A stretch of DNA of 6,236 nucleotides from Alphaproteobacteria bacterium (GTDB lineage: Bacteria; Pseudomonadota; Alphaproteobacteria; Reyranellales; Reyranellaceae), in the NCBI GenBank assembly GCA_013290035.1, contig JABCYT010000223.1, forward strand, positions 1-6,236. Reading direction: 5' to 3'. A program made the translations under genes and the position numbers. The notes beneath the pieces are model-generated. The model did not search any database and had not been told where the DNA came from. It was given only the letters and a program-made list of their open reading frames with translations. Numbering within the stretch: position 1 is the first letter of the stretch; every line of letters starts with the position of its first letter. Below, piece after piece: positions 1 through 6,236 of the stretch.

Positions 1-59
1 CGCCGGCGGCGATGAACGCCCGCCGTCGGCAGCGGTATCGGTTTTCCACTGTCGCTCAT
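1..59 (-). CDS. Possible 5' end of an unidentified gene (partial, runs off the window)
   Basis: An ATG whose first base is 59 opens a minus-strand frame that stays open for 19 codons to the window edge; it begins MSDSGKPIPLP and then turns arginine-rich. A strong purine tract (GGGAGGAGG on the minus strand, about bases 72-80) lies upstream, but the gap of about 12 bases to the ATG is longer than ideal. The opening residues vaguely recall N-termini of DUF35/OB-fold acyl-CoA-associated proteins, but the match ends after about 11 residues, so no function is assigned. The frame could equally be chance in GC-rich DNA. The sequence beyond base 1 would settle it. Confidence 0.3.
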   Translation of the reverse strand, partial: MSDSGKPIPLPTAGVHRRR

Positions 60-320
60 TGCCGGTCGATGCCTCCTCCCTGCCCGAAGGTAACGCAAAT
101 CGGCCGGCCCGTAACCATCGCCGCGATGCTGCGCAACTGCAGAAACCTCGAGCCCACGTTCAAAACGGAACAGCGATCAGGCGATCTGCGCCAATCCCAG
201 GCATCGGGCCTTGGGCACAGGACCTGGGCGGCATAGACAAGGAGCGCACTGAAATCGCTGCCGGCACCGCGTGCCGCGACGACTTGATCGGGGCGCACCG
301 CCCGTTACGGGATCAGCAGA
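60..320. other. Intergenic stretch downstream of the patatin gene; no convincing gene
   Basis: About 260 bases follow the patatin stop codon. A minus-strand frame from a GTG at 298 to 56 (80 codons) has no recognisable motif and a poor Shine-Dalgarno. Its TGA overlaps the ATG at 59, but I do not call it a gene. Short symmetries are present: an 11-base near-palindrome CCCGTTACGGG at 301-311 just past the patatin stop, CATCG-CCG-CGATG at 116-128, and CCCAGG (196-201) facing CCTGGG (223-228). None is followed by a T run, so I see no clear intrinsic terminator here. Confidence 0.5.
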
Positions 321-1547
321 TTAGATGATCGGCGGCTTCTTCGCCCAGTCGTAGCCGCGGCGCGCCCGCTGGAAGGCGTAATCGAAGAGCGCGCGCATGT
401 AGGTGGAATCAAACGGCGACGGCAGGACCTCGTTGAAGTCGCTGCCAATGAAAGCGAGGTTGTAGTCGATGCCGTCACGCTGGGTGATGGCGTAGATCCG
501 GATCACGTCGTTGTAGCCGGCGGAGGCGATCATGGTGTCGATCGCCCGGCCGGCGATACCGAGCGTGCGGCGCTCGACCGTGGCCCATTCGGGATCAAGC
601 CGGCCATTGCGGATGATGAAAGCGCGCGCCTCGATCACCGGCTGGCCCGTACGCCTGCGCTGCGCACGGTTCCGGGTCAGCGCGGAGGGATAGAGGAAAG
701 TCTGGGCGACGGCGCCGCCGTCGACATGCATCTCCTGGTAGGTCTTGCCGCCCAGCGTCACCTTGATCATGGACGGCGGAAACGCGCCGGGGATCGCGGC
801 CGAGGCGAGCAGGATGCGGCGGATCGTGTCGGCGGCCCGCGGGTGCCCGCTCTTGGCGATCGCGCCGACGTTCCAGATCACCGGCACCTGCGCATCGAGA
901 TCGGTCGAGCCGATCAGCAGCAGGCGGCCCGCGTCATAGGCCTGGGCGATTCCGGCCAGCATGCGGTCATCGACGTAATGCGAGATCGTCTTGAAGAGGG
1001 GGGCGTTGTCGGCCAGCGCATCGTCGAACAAGGCGGCAGTCAGGAAGCGCTTGGCCAGGATCCGCTCGGGCGGCGTTTCGGTGTAGACGGCGCGCAGTTG
1101 CGGATCGTAGTCGCTGCCCAGGAAGGCGAACGGCGCGGTGAGCGCGCCGGTGCTGATGCCGGTCACGAGGTCGAAGGTCGGGCGCGTGCCCTCGGCGCTC
1201 CAGCCGCACAGCAAGCCCGCACCGAAGGCGCCATTTTCGCCGCCGCCCGACACGGCGAGCAGCTGCAACTGCGGCAGTTCGGCTAGCGTGCTGAGACCGC
1301 GCGCGCGCAGCTGACGGTCCATGGCGGCCACAAATTCCGCTTCCATGGGATCGACCCCCTTGAACGGGAAGAACCGCTCGTTGGGAATGCCGAGCACCGT
1401 GGCCTCTCCGGTACGGCCGAGCGGCACCGGCGGGCCGCGCTCCGGCAAGGCGCATGCGGGCAGGCCGGCCGCGAGCGCGCCGCCGGCGGCCAGGCGAAAG
1501 ATACTCCGCCGCGAGTGAGAACCGCGTGCTGTTAGATGAATTGACAC
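321..1547 (-). CDS. Patatin-like phospholipase, predicted exported lipoprotein
   Basis: A 408-residue predicted acyl hydrolase of the patatin family, whose members cleave acyl esters of phospholipids or other lipids using a Ser-Asp dyad. Visible motifs are the glycine-rich oxyanion loop SGGGENGAFGAG (residues 100-111), the nucleophile elbow GISTG with Ser132, the family-typical ASAAIPGAFPP (248-258), and the catalytic Asp276 in HVDGG. Residues 280-408 are a C-terminal extension without a motif I can name. The N-terminus has a twin-arginine-like run SRRSIFR (12-18), a short hydrophobic stretch, and a lipobox LPAC placing the lipidated cysteine at 32, so export (perhaps by Tat) and membrane anchoring are inferred. 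The start is GTG; it is supported by a well-placed Shine-Dalgarno, and the next ATG-encoded Met (68) would remove the signal. The gene lies 72 bases after ftsK on the same strand with no obvious terminator between them, so read-through is plausible. The family assignment is firm; substrate and role are unknown. Confidence 0.9.
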   Translation of the reverse strand: MSIHLTARGSHSRRSIFRLAAGGALAAGLPACALPERGPPVPLGRTGEATVLGIPNERFFPFKGVDPMEAEFVAAMDRQLRARGLSTLAELPQLQLLAVSGGGENGAFGAGLLCGWSAEGTRPTFDLVTGISTGALTAPFAFLGSDYDPQLRAVYTETPPERILAKRFLTAALFDDALADNAPLFKTISHYVDDRMLAGIAQAYDAGRLLLIGSTDLDAQVPVIWNVGAIAKSGHPRAADTIRRILLASAAIPGAFPPSMIKVTLGGKTYQEMHVDGGAVAQTFLYPSALTRNRAQRRRTGQPVIEARAFIIRNGRLDPEWATVERRTLGIAGRAIDTMIASAGYNDVIRIYAITQRDGIDYNLAFIGSDFNEVLPSPFDSTYMRALFDYAFQRARRGYDWAKKPPII

Positions 1548-1550
1548 CTG

Positions 1551-1557
1551 CTTCCTC
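1551..1557 (-). promoter_or_regulatory. Ribosome binding site that decides the GTG start of the patatin gene
   Basis: On the minus strand GAGGAAG ends a few bases before GTG at 1547, with GAGGA about 5 bases from the start codon. No ATG in this frame lies between the upstream stop and the lipoprotein signal. This site is therefore the main support for a GTG start and for including the signal peptide. Confidence 0.7.
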
Positions 1558-1619
1558 GTCGCGCCCCGGTCGGCGAATCGCTCTATCAGAAAAACTTCGC
1601 GCGTCGCAATCGGACGGAC

Positions 1620-4373
1620 TCAGCGCGTGCGGTCGTCGATGTCGCGGGCCAGGACCTCGCGCTTGCCGACGTGGTTGGCGGGGCTCACCACGCCCTCGCG
1701 TTCCATGCGCTCGACGATGCGGGCGGCGCGGTTGTAGCCGATCTGCAGGTAGCGCTGGATGAAGCTGGTGCTGCACTTGCGCTCGCGCGCCACCAGGGCG
1801 ATCGCCTGGTCGTAGAGCTGATCGCTCTCGGCATCCTCGCCCTCGCCCGGCAGGCCGAGCCCGCCCTCTTCGGTGTCGGGATCGTCGGTCACCGATTCGA
1901 TGTAGGACGGCACGCCTTGCGCGCGCAGGTGCCGCACGACTTCCTCGACCTCGGTGTCGCTCACGAACGGCCCGTGCACGCGGGCGATCTTGCCGCCGCC
2001 CGCCATGTAGAGCATGTCGCCCTGGCCCAAAAGCTGCTCGCCGCCCTGCTCGCCCAGGATGGTGCGGCTGTCGATCTTCGAGGTCACCTGGAAGGAGATA
2101 CGCGTCGGGAAGTTGGCCTTGATGGTGCCGGTGATGACATCGACCGAGGGCCGTTGCGTCGCCATGATGACGTGGATGCCAGCGGCGCGCGCCATCTGGG
2201 CCAGGCGCTGCACGGCCGCCTCGATCTCCTTGCCGGCGACCAGCATCAGGTCGGCCATTTCGTCGATGATGACGACGATGAAGGGCAGCGGCGTGAGGTC
2301 GATCTCCTCGTCCTCGAAGATGGGGCGGCGGGTCTCGGGATCGATGCCGGTCTGGACCTTGCGCGTCAGCATCTGGCCCTTGCGCGCGGCCTCGACCAGG
2401 CGTTCGTTGTAGCCTGCGATGTTGCGCACGCCCAACGCGCTCATGGCTCGATAGCGATCCTCCATCTCGCGCACCACCCACTTCAATGCCACGATCGCCT
2501 TGCGCGGCTCGGTGACGACAGGCGTCAGGAGATGCGGGATGTCCTGGTAGACGCTGAGCTCCAGCATCTTGGGATCGATCATGATGAAGCGGCAGCGATC
2601 CGGCGGCAGGCGGTAGAGCAGCGACAGGATCATGGTGTTGACCGCCACCGACTTGCCCGAGCCCGTGGTGCCGCCAATCAGCAGATGCGGCATGCGCGTG
2701 AGGTCGGCGATCACCGGATCGCCGCCGATGTCCTTGCCCAGCGCCAGCGGCAGGCCCAGGCGATTGTCCTCGTAGTGCCGCGTCGACAGGAGCTCGCGCA
2801 GGAACACCGTCTCTCGCCGCGCATTGGGCAGCTCGATGCCGATGACGTTGCGGCCCGGCACGGTGGCGACGCGGGTCGACACCGCGCTCATCGAGCGGGC
2901 GATGTCGTCGGCCAGGCCGATGACCCGGCTCGACTTGGTGCCGGGCGCCGGCTCGAGTTCGTAGAGCGTCACGACCGGGCCCGGCCGGACCTTCACGATC
3001 TGGCCCTTGACGCCGAAATCGTCGAGCACAGTCTCGAGCAGGCGCGCATTCTGCTCGAGCGCGCCCTCGTCGATCTTGGTCTCGGTCGTGATCCGCGACG
3101 GCAGCGCCAGGATATCGAGCGGAGGCAGCCGGTACTCGCCGCTCACCAGGTCGAGCTCGCGCTGGCCCGCCCGGGCGGCGCGCTTGCCCTGGGCGAGCGC
3201 CGACTTGCGCGGCACGATCGTCACCCCGGCCGCAGCGACGGCGGGCGGCGGCTCGACGCCGAGCGCATCGGGCGTAAACGGATTGTCATCGGCCATTTCG
3301 CCCACGGGTTCGAGGTCGGTCTCGACCGGCATCGGCGGGGTGTCGGCGGGCGGCGGCGCGGCGGGCCTCATCCTGCCGAGGATCGGCTCGATGCGCAGCC
3401 CGGCCAGCCGGTCGAACAGGGTGCGATCGCGCACCGAGTCGGCCGCCATCGCCGGCGGGGCGTGCGGTCGCAGCGGCACCGGCGCTTCGGGAATGCCATC
3501 GGTCGGCCGTTCGATCGGCGCGTAGGGCGCATCGACCATCAGGGAATCGCGGGCCGGCAGCGGTGCGCCCTCCTCCGGGATCTGCTCGAGGCGGGTTTCG
3601 AAGCGGGCCGGGTCGTACTGGCTGGCGTCGATCTCGCCCGGGATCTCGGCATAGCCGATGGCGGGTGCCGGCAGGTCGGAGTCCTCGTCGAACGACTGCG
3701 GCTTGCCGCGCCATAGCCCGGCCGCCGCCCGCACCAGCCAGCCGCCCCACAGGAAGGGCGCGCGCAGGATGCGGAAGATCAGCGGCAGGTCGGTGCGGTT
3801 CATGCCGAGCGCCGGCGCCATGGCGATGAAGGCGAGGGCGGCGCAGGCCGGCTCGATCAGCGCCAGGCCGCCACCGCTGGAATGGGTGAGCACGATCTCG
3901 CGGAAACGGCCGACCAGCGCCAGCCCGACCAGCCCGCCCGGGCCGGCATGGGTGGCCGCCCCGCCCACGTCGCCCAGGCCGATGCAGGCCACGCTCATCA
4001 TCAGGAGCGCGAGCAGAAGCAGCGAGAGACGAAGCCCGAAGAAGCCGAGATGATGCGTGCGGGCCATGCGCACGCCCCAGGTGATCAACGCCACCGGCAC
4101 CAGGACGATGGCCAGCCCGAAGGTCTGCAGCAGCAGGTCGGAAATGTAGGCGCCGGGCAGTCCGACGATGTTGTGCGGCGCGCTGCCGGTCGCATGGTTG
4201 AGCGAGGGATCGCCCGGGCTGTAGGTGAACAGCGCGAGCAGCAGCACCACGCCGGCCGCCGCCGTGCCCACGCCCACCAGCTCCATCATGCGCCGGTGCA
4301 GGAAATCGCGTCCGCCCTCCGGCAGGATCGTCGTCTTGCGCGGCAGGAGCGAGGTGACGCCCATGATGGCCAT
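1620..4373 (-). CDS. ftsK: DNA translocase FtsK (FtsK/SpoIIIE family)
   Basis: A 917-residue septum-located DNA pump that moves chromosome termini at division and, in well-studied species, activates XerCD at dif. The N-terminal part has hydrophobic segments at about 33-51, 79-100, 112-134 and 168-190, forming the divisome membrane anchor. A proline- and acid-rich linker of about 190 residues follows (about 225-415). The RecA-like motor occupies about 425-825, with Walker [10 protein letters not shown] (567-575, Lys574) and Walker [13 protein letters not shown] (698-709, Asp704/Glu705), plus the family signature [12 protein letters not shown] (738-749). The C-terminal gamma winged helix (about 851-917, including [21 protein letters not shown]) is the domain that reads KOPS-type orienting sequences. 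The length suits a short-linker FtsK. The start is taken at ATG 4373, 14 bases after the aminotransferase stop, with only a weak GGGGCG upstream; ATG 4364 is an alternative that loses three residues. The frame stays open further upstream inside the aminotransferase gene, but that part does not resemble FtsK. Translational coupling to the preceding gene is likely. Confidence 0.97.
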   Translation of the reverse strand: MAIMGVTSLLPRKTTILPEGGRDFLHRRMMELVGVGTAAAGVVLLLALFTYSPGDPSLNHATGSAPHNIVGLPGAYISDLLLQTFGLAIVLVPVALITWGVRMARTHHLGFFGLRLSLLLLALLMMSVACIGLGDVGGAATHAGPGGLVGLALVGRFREIVLTHSSGGGLALIEPACAALAFIAMAPALGMNRTDLPLIFRILRAPFLWGGWLVRAAAGLWRGKPQSFDEDSDLPAPAIGYAEIPGEIDASQYDPARFETRLEQIPEEGAPLPARDSLMVDAPYAPIERPTDGIPEAPVPLRPHAPPAMAADSVRDRTLFDRLAGLRIEPILGRMRPAAPPPADTPPMPVETDLEPVGEMADDNPFTPDALGVEPPPAVAAAGVTIVPRKSALAQGKRAARAGQRELDLVSGEYRLPPLDILALPSRITTETKIDEGALEQNARLLETVLDDFGVKGQIVKVRPGPVVTLYELEPAPGTKSSRVIGLADDIARSMSAVSTRVATVPGRNVIGIELPNARRETVFLRELLSTRHYEDNRLGLPLALGKDIGGDPVIADLTRMPHLLIGGTTGSGKSVAVNTMILSLLYRLPPDRCRFIMIDPKMLELSVYQDIPHLLTPVVTEPRKAIVALKWVVREMEDRYRAMSALGVRNIAGYNERLVEAARKGQMLTRKVQTGIDPETRRPIFEDEEIDLTPLPFIVVIIDEMADLMLVAGKEIEAAVQRLAQMARAAGIHVIMATQRPSVDVITGTIKANFPTRISFQVTSKIDSRTILGEQGGEQLLGQGDMLYMAGGGKIARVHGPFVSDTEVEEVVRHLRAQGVPSYIESVTDDPDTEEGGLGLPGEGEDAESDQLYDQAIALVARERKCSTSFIQRYLQIGYNRAARIVERMEREGVVSPANHVGKREVLARDIDDRTR

Positions 4374-4387
4374 TGCCGCCGCGCCCC

Positions 4388-5593
4388 CTACAGCACCGCG
4401 GCGAGGCGGGTCATCGCCTCGCGGGTGGTTTTCTCGTCGTGCACCAGGGCGACGCGGATGTATCGGTCGGCCGTGTTGACGCCGTCGGTCTCGCGGCAAA
4501 CATAGCCGCCGGGCAGCACCTTGAGATGCGCCTCGCCCCACAGCCGGCGCGTGGCCTCCTCGCCGTCGCCGACGTCGAGCCACAGGAAAAAGCCGCCGCC
4601 CGGCGTGAAGTAGCCGAAGCGGTTGTGCAGGATCTGCTCGGCGACACGGAAATTCTTGCGATACCATTCGCGCGTCTCGAGCGGATGCGTCTCCTCGCGC
4701 CACAACGCCGCCGATGCCTTCTGGATGGCGAAGGGAATCTGCGGGCCGCCATAGGTCCGCCAGCGCAGCAGCATCGCCGCCAGCCGCGGATCGCCCGCCA
4801 TGAAGCCGGAACGAAGGCCGGCGGCGTTGGAGCGTTTGCTGAGCGAATGGAAGACCGCGACGTTGCGGAACGGATCCGCGGCCCCCGTCGTATCCATCGC
4901 CAATGCCGCCTCGAGGCCGCCGACAGGCGCATCCTTGGTGTAGATCTCGGCGTAGCACTCGTCGACCGCCAGCACGGTGTCGTGCTGCCGGCACTTGGCG
5001 ATAAGCTTCTGCAGATAGTCGAGGCTGGCGACCGCACCCTGCGGATTGGCGGGCGAGCAGAGATAGACCACCGCCATCCGGTCCCACGTCGCGTCGTCGA
5101 TGCTCAAAAAGTCGGGCAAGAAGCCCGTCTCGGCATTGGCGTTGACCAGCAGCGGCTCGGCACCCGACAGCACCGCGCCGCCGAGATAGGCCTGATAGAA
5201 GGGATTGGGCAGCGCCACGATCGGCTTGCCGCCCGCCTTCTGCTGAGGCGTCGCCACCGTGGCGATGATGTAGACGCCTTCCTTGCTGCCGGCGGTCGGG
5301 ATCACGTGCTGCGCCGGGTCGAGCAGGCCCTCGGGCAGGCGGTAGCGCCGGTTGAGCCATTCGACGATGGCAAGGTTGAGATCGGGAATACCCTGATTGG
5401 GCGGGTACTTGTTCCAGCCGTCGATCTCGTCGGCCACGATCTGGCGCGCGAAGGCGGGCATGGCGCCCTGCGGCTCGCCGACCGCGAGGTTGATCATCGA
5501 CAGATGAGCCGGCGGCGTGATGGGGGCGATGAGAGCGTTGAGCCGCGCGAACGGAAAATCAGTCAGCGTCTCCGTCAGGCGCGGATTGAACAT
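4388..5593 (-). CDS. Class I/II PLP-dependent aminotransferase, DapC / aspartate aminotransferase-like
   Basis: A 401-residue fold-type I aminotransferase that transfers amino groups through pyridoxal phosphate. Visible residues are INLAVGEP (34-41), CSPANPQG (179-186, with the conserved Asn183), DECY (211-214, Asp211 pairing with the PLP ring nitrogen), HSLSKRSN (249-256, Schiff-base Lys253), GLRSGF (259-264), and YIR (378-380, Arg380 expected to hold the substrate carboxylate). The N-terminal FNPRL...FPFARL pattern and the HSLSKRSN...LRSGF and LPGGYVCRE blocks closely recall N-succinyldiaminopimelate aminotransferase (DapC) of the lysine/peptidoglycan pathway. Related genes next to alphaproteobacterial PII genes have been called aat, so the substrate is unproven and I give no symbol. 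I chose ATG 5593 because family members begin near MxNPRL and GGATGG lies 5 bases upstream; in-frame ATGs at 5602 and 5641 would add 3 or 16 residues with poorer support. It stands 14 bases ahead of ftsK and has its own candidate promoter upstream. Confidence 0.93.
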   Translation of the reverse strand: MFNPRLTETLTDFPFARLNALIAPITPPAHLSMINLAVGEPQGAMPAFARQIVADEIDGWNKYPPNQGIPDLNLAIVEWLNRRYRLPEGLLDPAQHVIPTAGSKEGVYIIATVATPQQKAGGKPIVALPNPFYQAYLGGAVLSGAEPLLVNANAETGFLPDFLSIDDATWDRMAVVYLCSPANPQGAVASLDYLQKLIAKCRQHDTVLAVDECYAEIYTKDAPVGGLEAALAMDTTGAADPFRNVAVFHSLSKRSNAAGLRSGFMAGDPRLAAMLLRWRTYGGPQIPFAIQKASAALWREETHPLETREWYRKNFRVAEQILHNRFGYFTPGGGFFLWLDVGDGEEATRRLWGEAHLKVLPGGYVCRETDGVNTADRYIRVALVHDEKTTREAMTRLAAVL

Positions 5594-5608
5594 CGAGACC
5601 ATCCAATG

Positions 5609-5634
5609 GGCCTGGCCAATGACTTGGGCAGGCC
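5609..5634 (-). repeat. Hairpin in the aminotransferase leader, close to the start codon
   Basis: GGCCTG (5609-5614) pairs with CAGGCC (5629-5634). Inside it, CCAA (5616-5619) pairs with TTGG (5624-5627) across one mismatch, leaving a 4-base loop. The structure ends about 15 bases before the ATG at 5593, next to the presumed ribosome binding site. It would form in the minus-strand mRNA. It might influence translation, but no T run follows and GC-rich DNA yields such stems by chance. Confidence 0.45.
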
Positions 5635-5651
5635 GGAGCAAAGCAATAACG

Positions 5652-5674
5652 CCGGCGGGAGGGGGCCCTGCCGG
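5652..5674 (-). repeat. GC-rich hairpin in the aminotransferase leader / glnK downstream region
   Basis: CCGGCGGG (5652-5659) pairs with CCC-T-GCCGG (5666-5674): eight base pairs with one bulged base and a 6-base loop. If transcription starts near 5684 this sits in the first 35 bases of the aminotransferase mRNA. It could also lie at the end of a glnK read-through transcript. What follows on the minus strand is TA-containing but not a proper U tract, so it is at best a weak terminator or attenuator. Confidence 0.4.
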
Positions 5675-5681
5675 ACTGAAC

Positions 5682-5715
5682 TATTGGCCTATTGTATGAA
5701 ACAAATTAGCCAATA
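5682..5715. promoter_or_regulatory. Perfect inverted repeat bracketing the -10 element: candidate operator
   Basis: TATTGGC (5682-5688) and GCCAATA (5709-5715) are exact reverse complements separated by 20 bases. One arm overlaps the end of the predicted -35 hexamer; the other lies just past the -10 at the expected transcription start. That placement suits binding by a dimeric repressor. A tandem CTATTG-GC-CTATTG (5681-5694) overlaps the downstream arm and the -10, and a further minus-strand ATTGGCC occurs at 5614-5620. The identity of any regulator is unknown. Confidence 0.45.
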
Positions 5716-5719
5716 ACAA
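5691..5719 (-). promoter_or_regulatory. Candidate sigma-70-type promoter for the aminotransferase-ftsK transcript
   Basis: On the minus strand TTGTTA (5714-5719) and TACAAT (5691-5696) are separated by exactly 17 bases. They match the TTGACA and TATAAT consensus at 4/6 and 5/6 positions. They lie in an AT-rich island of about 50 bases inside otherwise very GC-rich DNA, upstream of the first gene after glnK. The predicted start near 5684 gives a leader of about 90 bases before ATG 5593. Confidence 0.55.
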
Positions 5720-5808
5720 CAATGGAATAGGTCGCTTTCCTCATGCGAAGGAAGGGGTGGGGGCCGGGCCGCCGCGGGCCTACCTCTGCTAGTCCTGCGG
5801 GTTTTGCC

Positions 5809-6207
<399 letters not shown>

Positions 6208-6218
6208 TCAATTTCAGG

Positions 6219-6234
6219 CGCAAAATAAGGCCCG
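6219..6234 (-). promoter_or_regulatory. Candidate sigma-54 (-24/-12) promoter of glnK
   Basis: The minus strand reads CGGGCCTTATTTTGCG. Aligned to the consensus TGGCACGNNNNTTGCW, it has the essential GG at -24 and GC at -12 with exact spacing, and the complete TTGC block. It departs at the first T and in part of the CACG block. Transcription would begin near 6208, about 60 bases before ATG 6147. NtrC-dependent sigma-54 promoters are well known for glnK-type genes, which raises the prior. The enhancer sites would lie beyond the window, so they cannot be seen. Confidence 0.5.
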
Positions 6235-6236
6235 GC

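Noticed and set aside
102..109. GGCCGGCC 8-base palindrome
   Set aside because: Short GC palindromes are common in DNA of this composition and nothing nearby suggests function.
56..298. An 80-codon minus-strand frame whose TGA overlaps the ATG at 59
   Set aside because: It starts at GTG with a poor Shine-Dalgarno, has no motif and the amino-acid make-up of chance translation. The ATGA overlap is suggestive but not enough.
1548..1619. Possible separate promoter and terminator between ftsK and the patatin gene
   Set aside because: TTGCGA and GATAGA at about 16-base spacing match the consensus poorly, and a five-T run has no convincing stem before it.
967..2481. A 504-codon minus-strand frame spanning the ftsK-patatin junction
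   Set aside because: It runs out of frame across both real genes and is Arg/Gly-rich shadow sequence.
1671..3716. A 681-codon plus-strand open frame
   Set aside because: It lies antisense to ftsK and its translation is His/Arg/Asp-rich low-complexity text without domains. Long antisense frames are expected opposite GC-rich coding sequence.
4374..5360. In-frame upstream extension of ftsK (329 extra codons)
   Set aside because: The extra part overlaps the aminotransferase in another frame and is Arg/Ala/Gly-rich without FtsK similarity. The membrane-anchor sequence typical of FtsK begins just after 4373.
4373..5716. A 447-codon plus-strand open frame
   Set aside because: It is antisense to the aminotransferase, which has all its catalytic motifs on the other strand. 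No recognisable protein.
5731..5756. TTCCT/AGGAA symmetry downstream of glnK as an intrinsic terminator
   Set aside because: The stem is only five pairs plus a mismatch, with no T run after it on the minus strand.

Overview
This is a GC-rich chromosomal segment from a bacterium, almost certainly an alphaproteobacterium. A Rhodospirillales- or Reyranella-like lineage is my best guess, judged only from protein character, so the genus is not established. All convincing genes lie on the minus strand, so the window reads from right (upstream) to left (downstream). It is core housekeeping DNA: no insertion sequence, phage gene, CRISPR array, tRNA or rRNA is visible.

Layout in transcription order: (1) a textbook PII signalling protein of the GlnK/GlnZ type (6147-5809), with a strong Shine-Dalgarno and a candidate sigma-54 (-24/-12) promoter at the window edge. 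(2) A roughly 215-base intergenic region holding an AT-rich island with a good sigma-70-like promoter, bracketed by a perfect 7-base inverted repeat. The leader that follows contains two GC-rich hairpins. (3) A class I/II PLP aminotransferase resembling DapC / aspartate aminotransferase (5593-4388). (4) Fourteen bases later, a full-length membrane-anchored DNA translocase FtsK (4373-1620). (5) After a 72-base gap, a patatin-like phospholipase with a Tat-like lipoprotein signal, starting at GTG (1547-321). (6) About 260 bases with no convincing gene, ending in a possible partial reading frame that starts at base 59 and leaves the window.

Functionally, GlnK senses nitrogen and energy status (2-oxoglutarate, ATP/ADP, uridylylation at Tyr51). 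The aminotransferase uses amino nitrogen, possibly for the diaminopimelate branch that feeds lysine and peptidoglycan. FtsK couples septum formation to chromosome segregation. The patatin would be an exported, lipid-anchored acyl hydrolase. Aminotransferase and ftsK look co-transcribed, with the patatin probably read through from them.

I did not find an undescribed system. The items most worth a second look are the promoter/operator-like inverted repeat and structured leader before the aminotransferase, the sigma-54 candidate before glnK, the absence of amtB next to glnK, and the lipoprotein patatin following ftsK.
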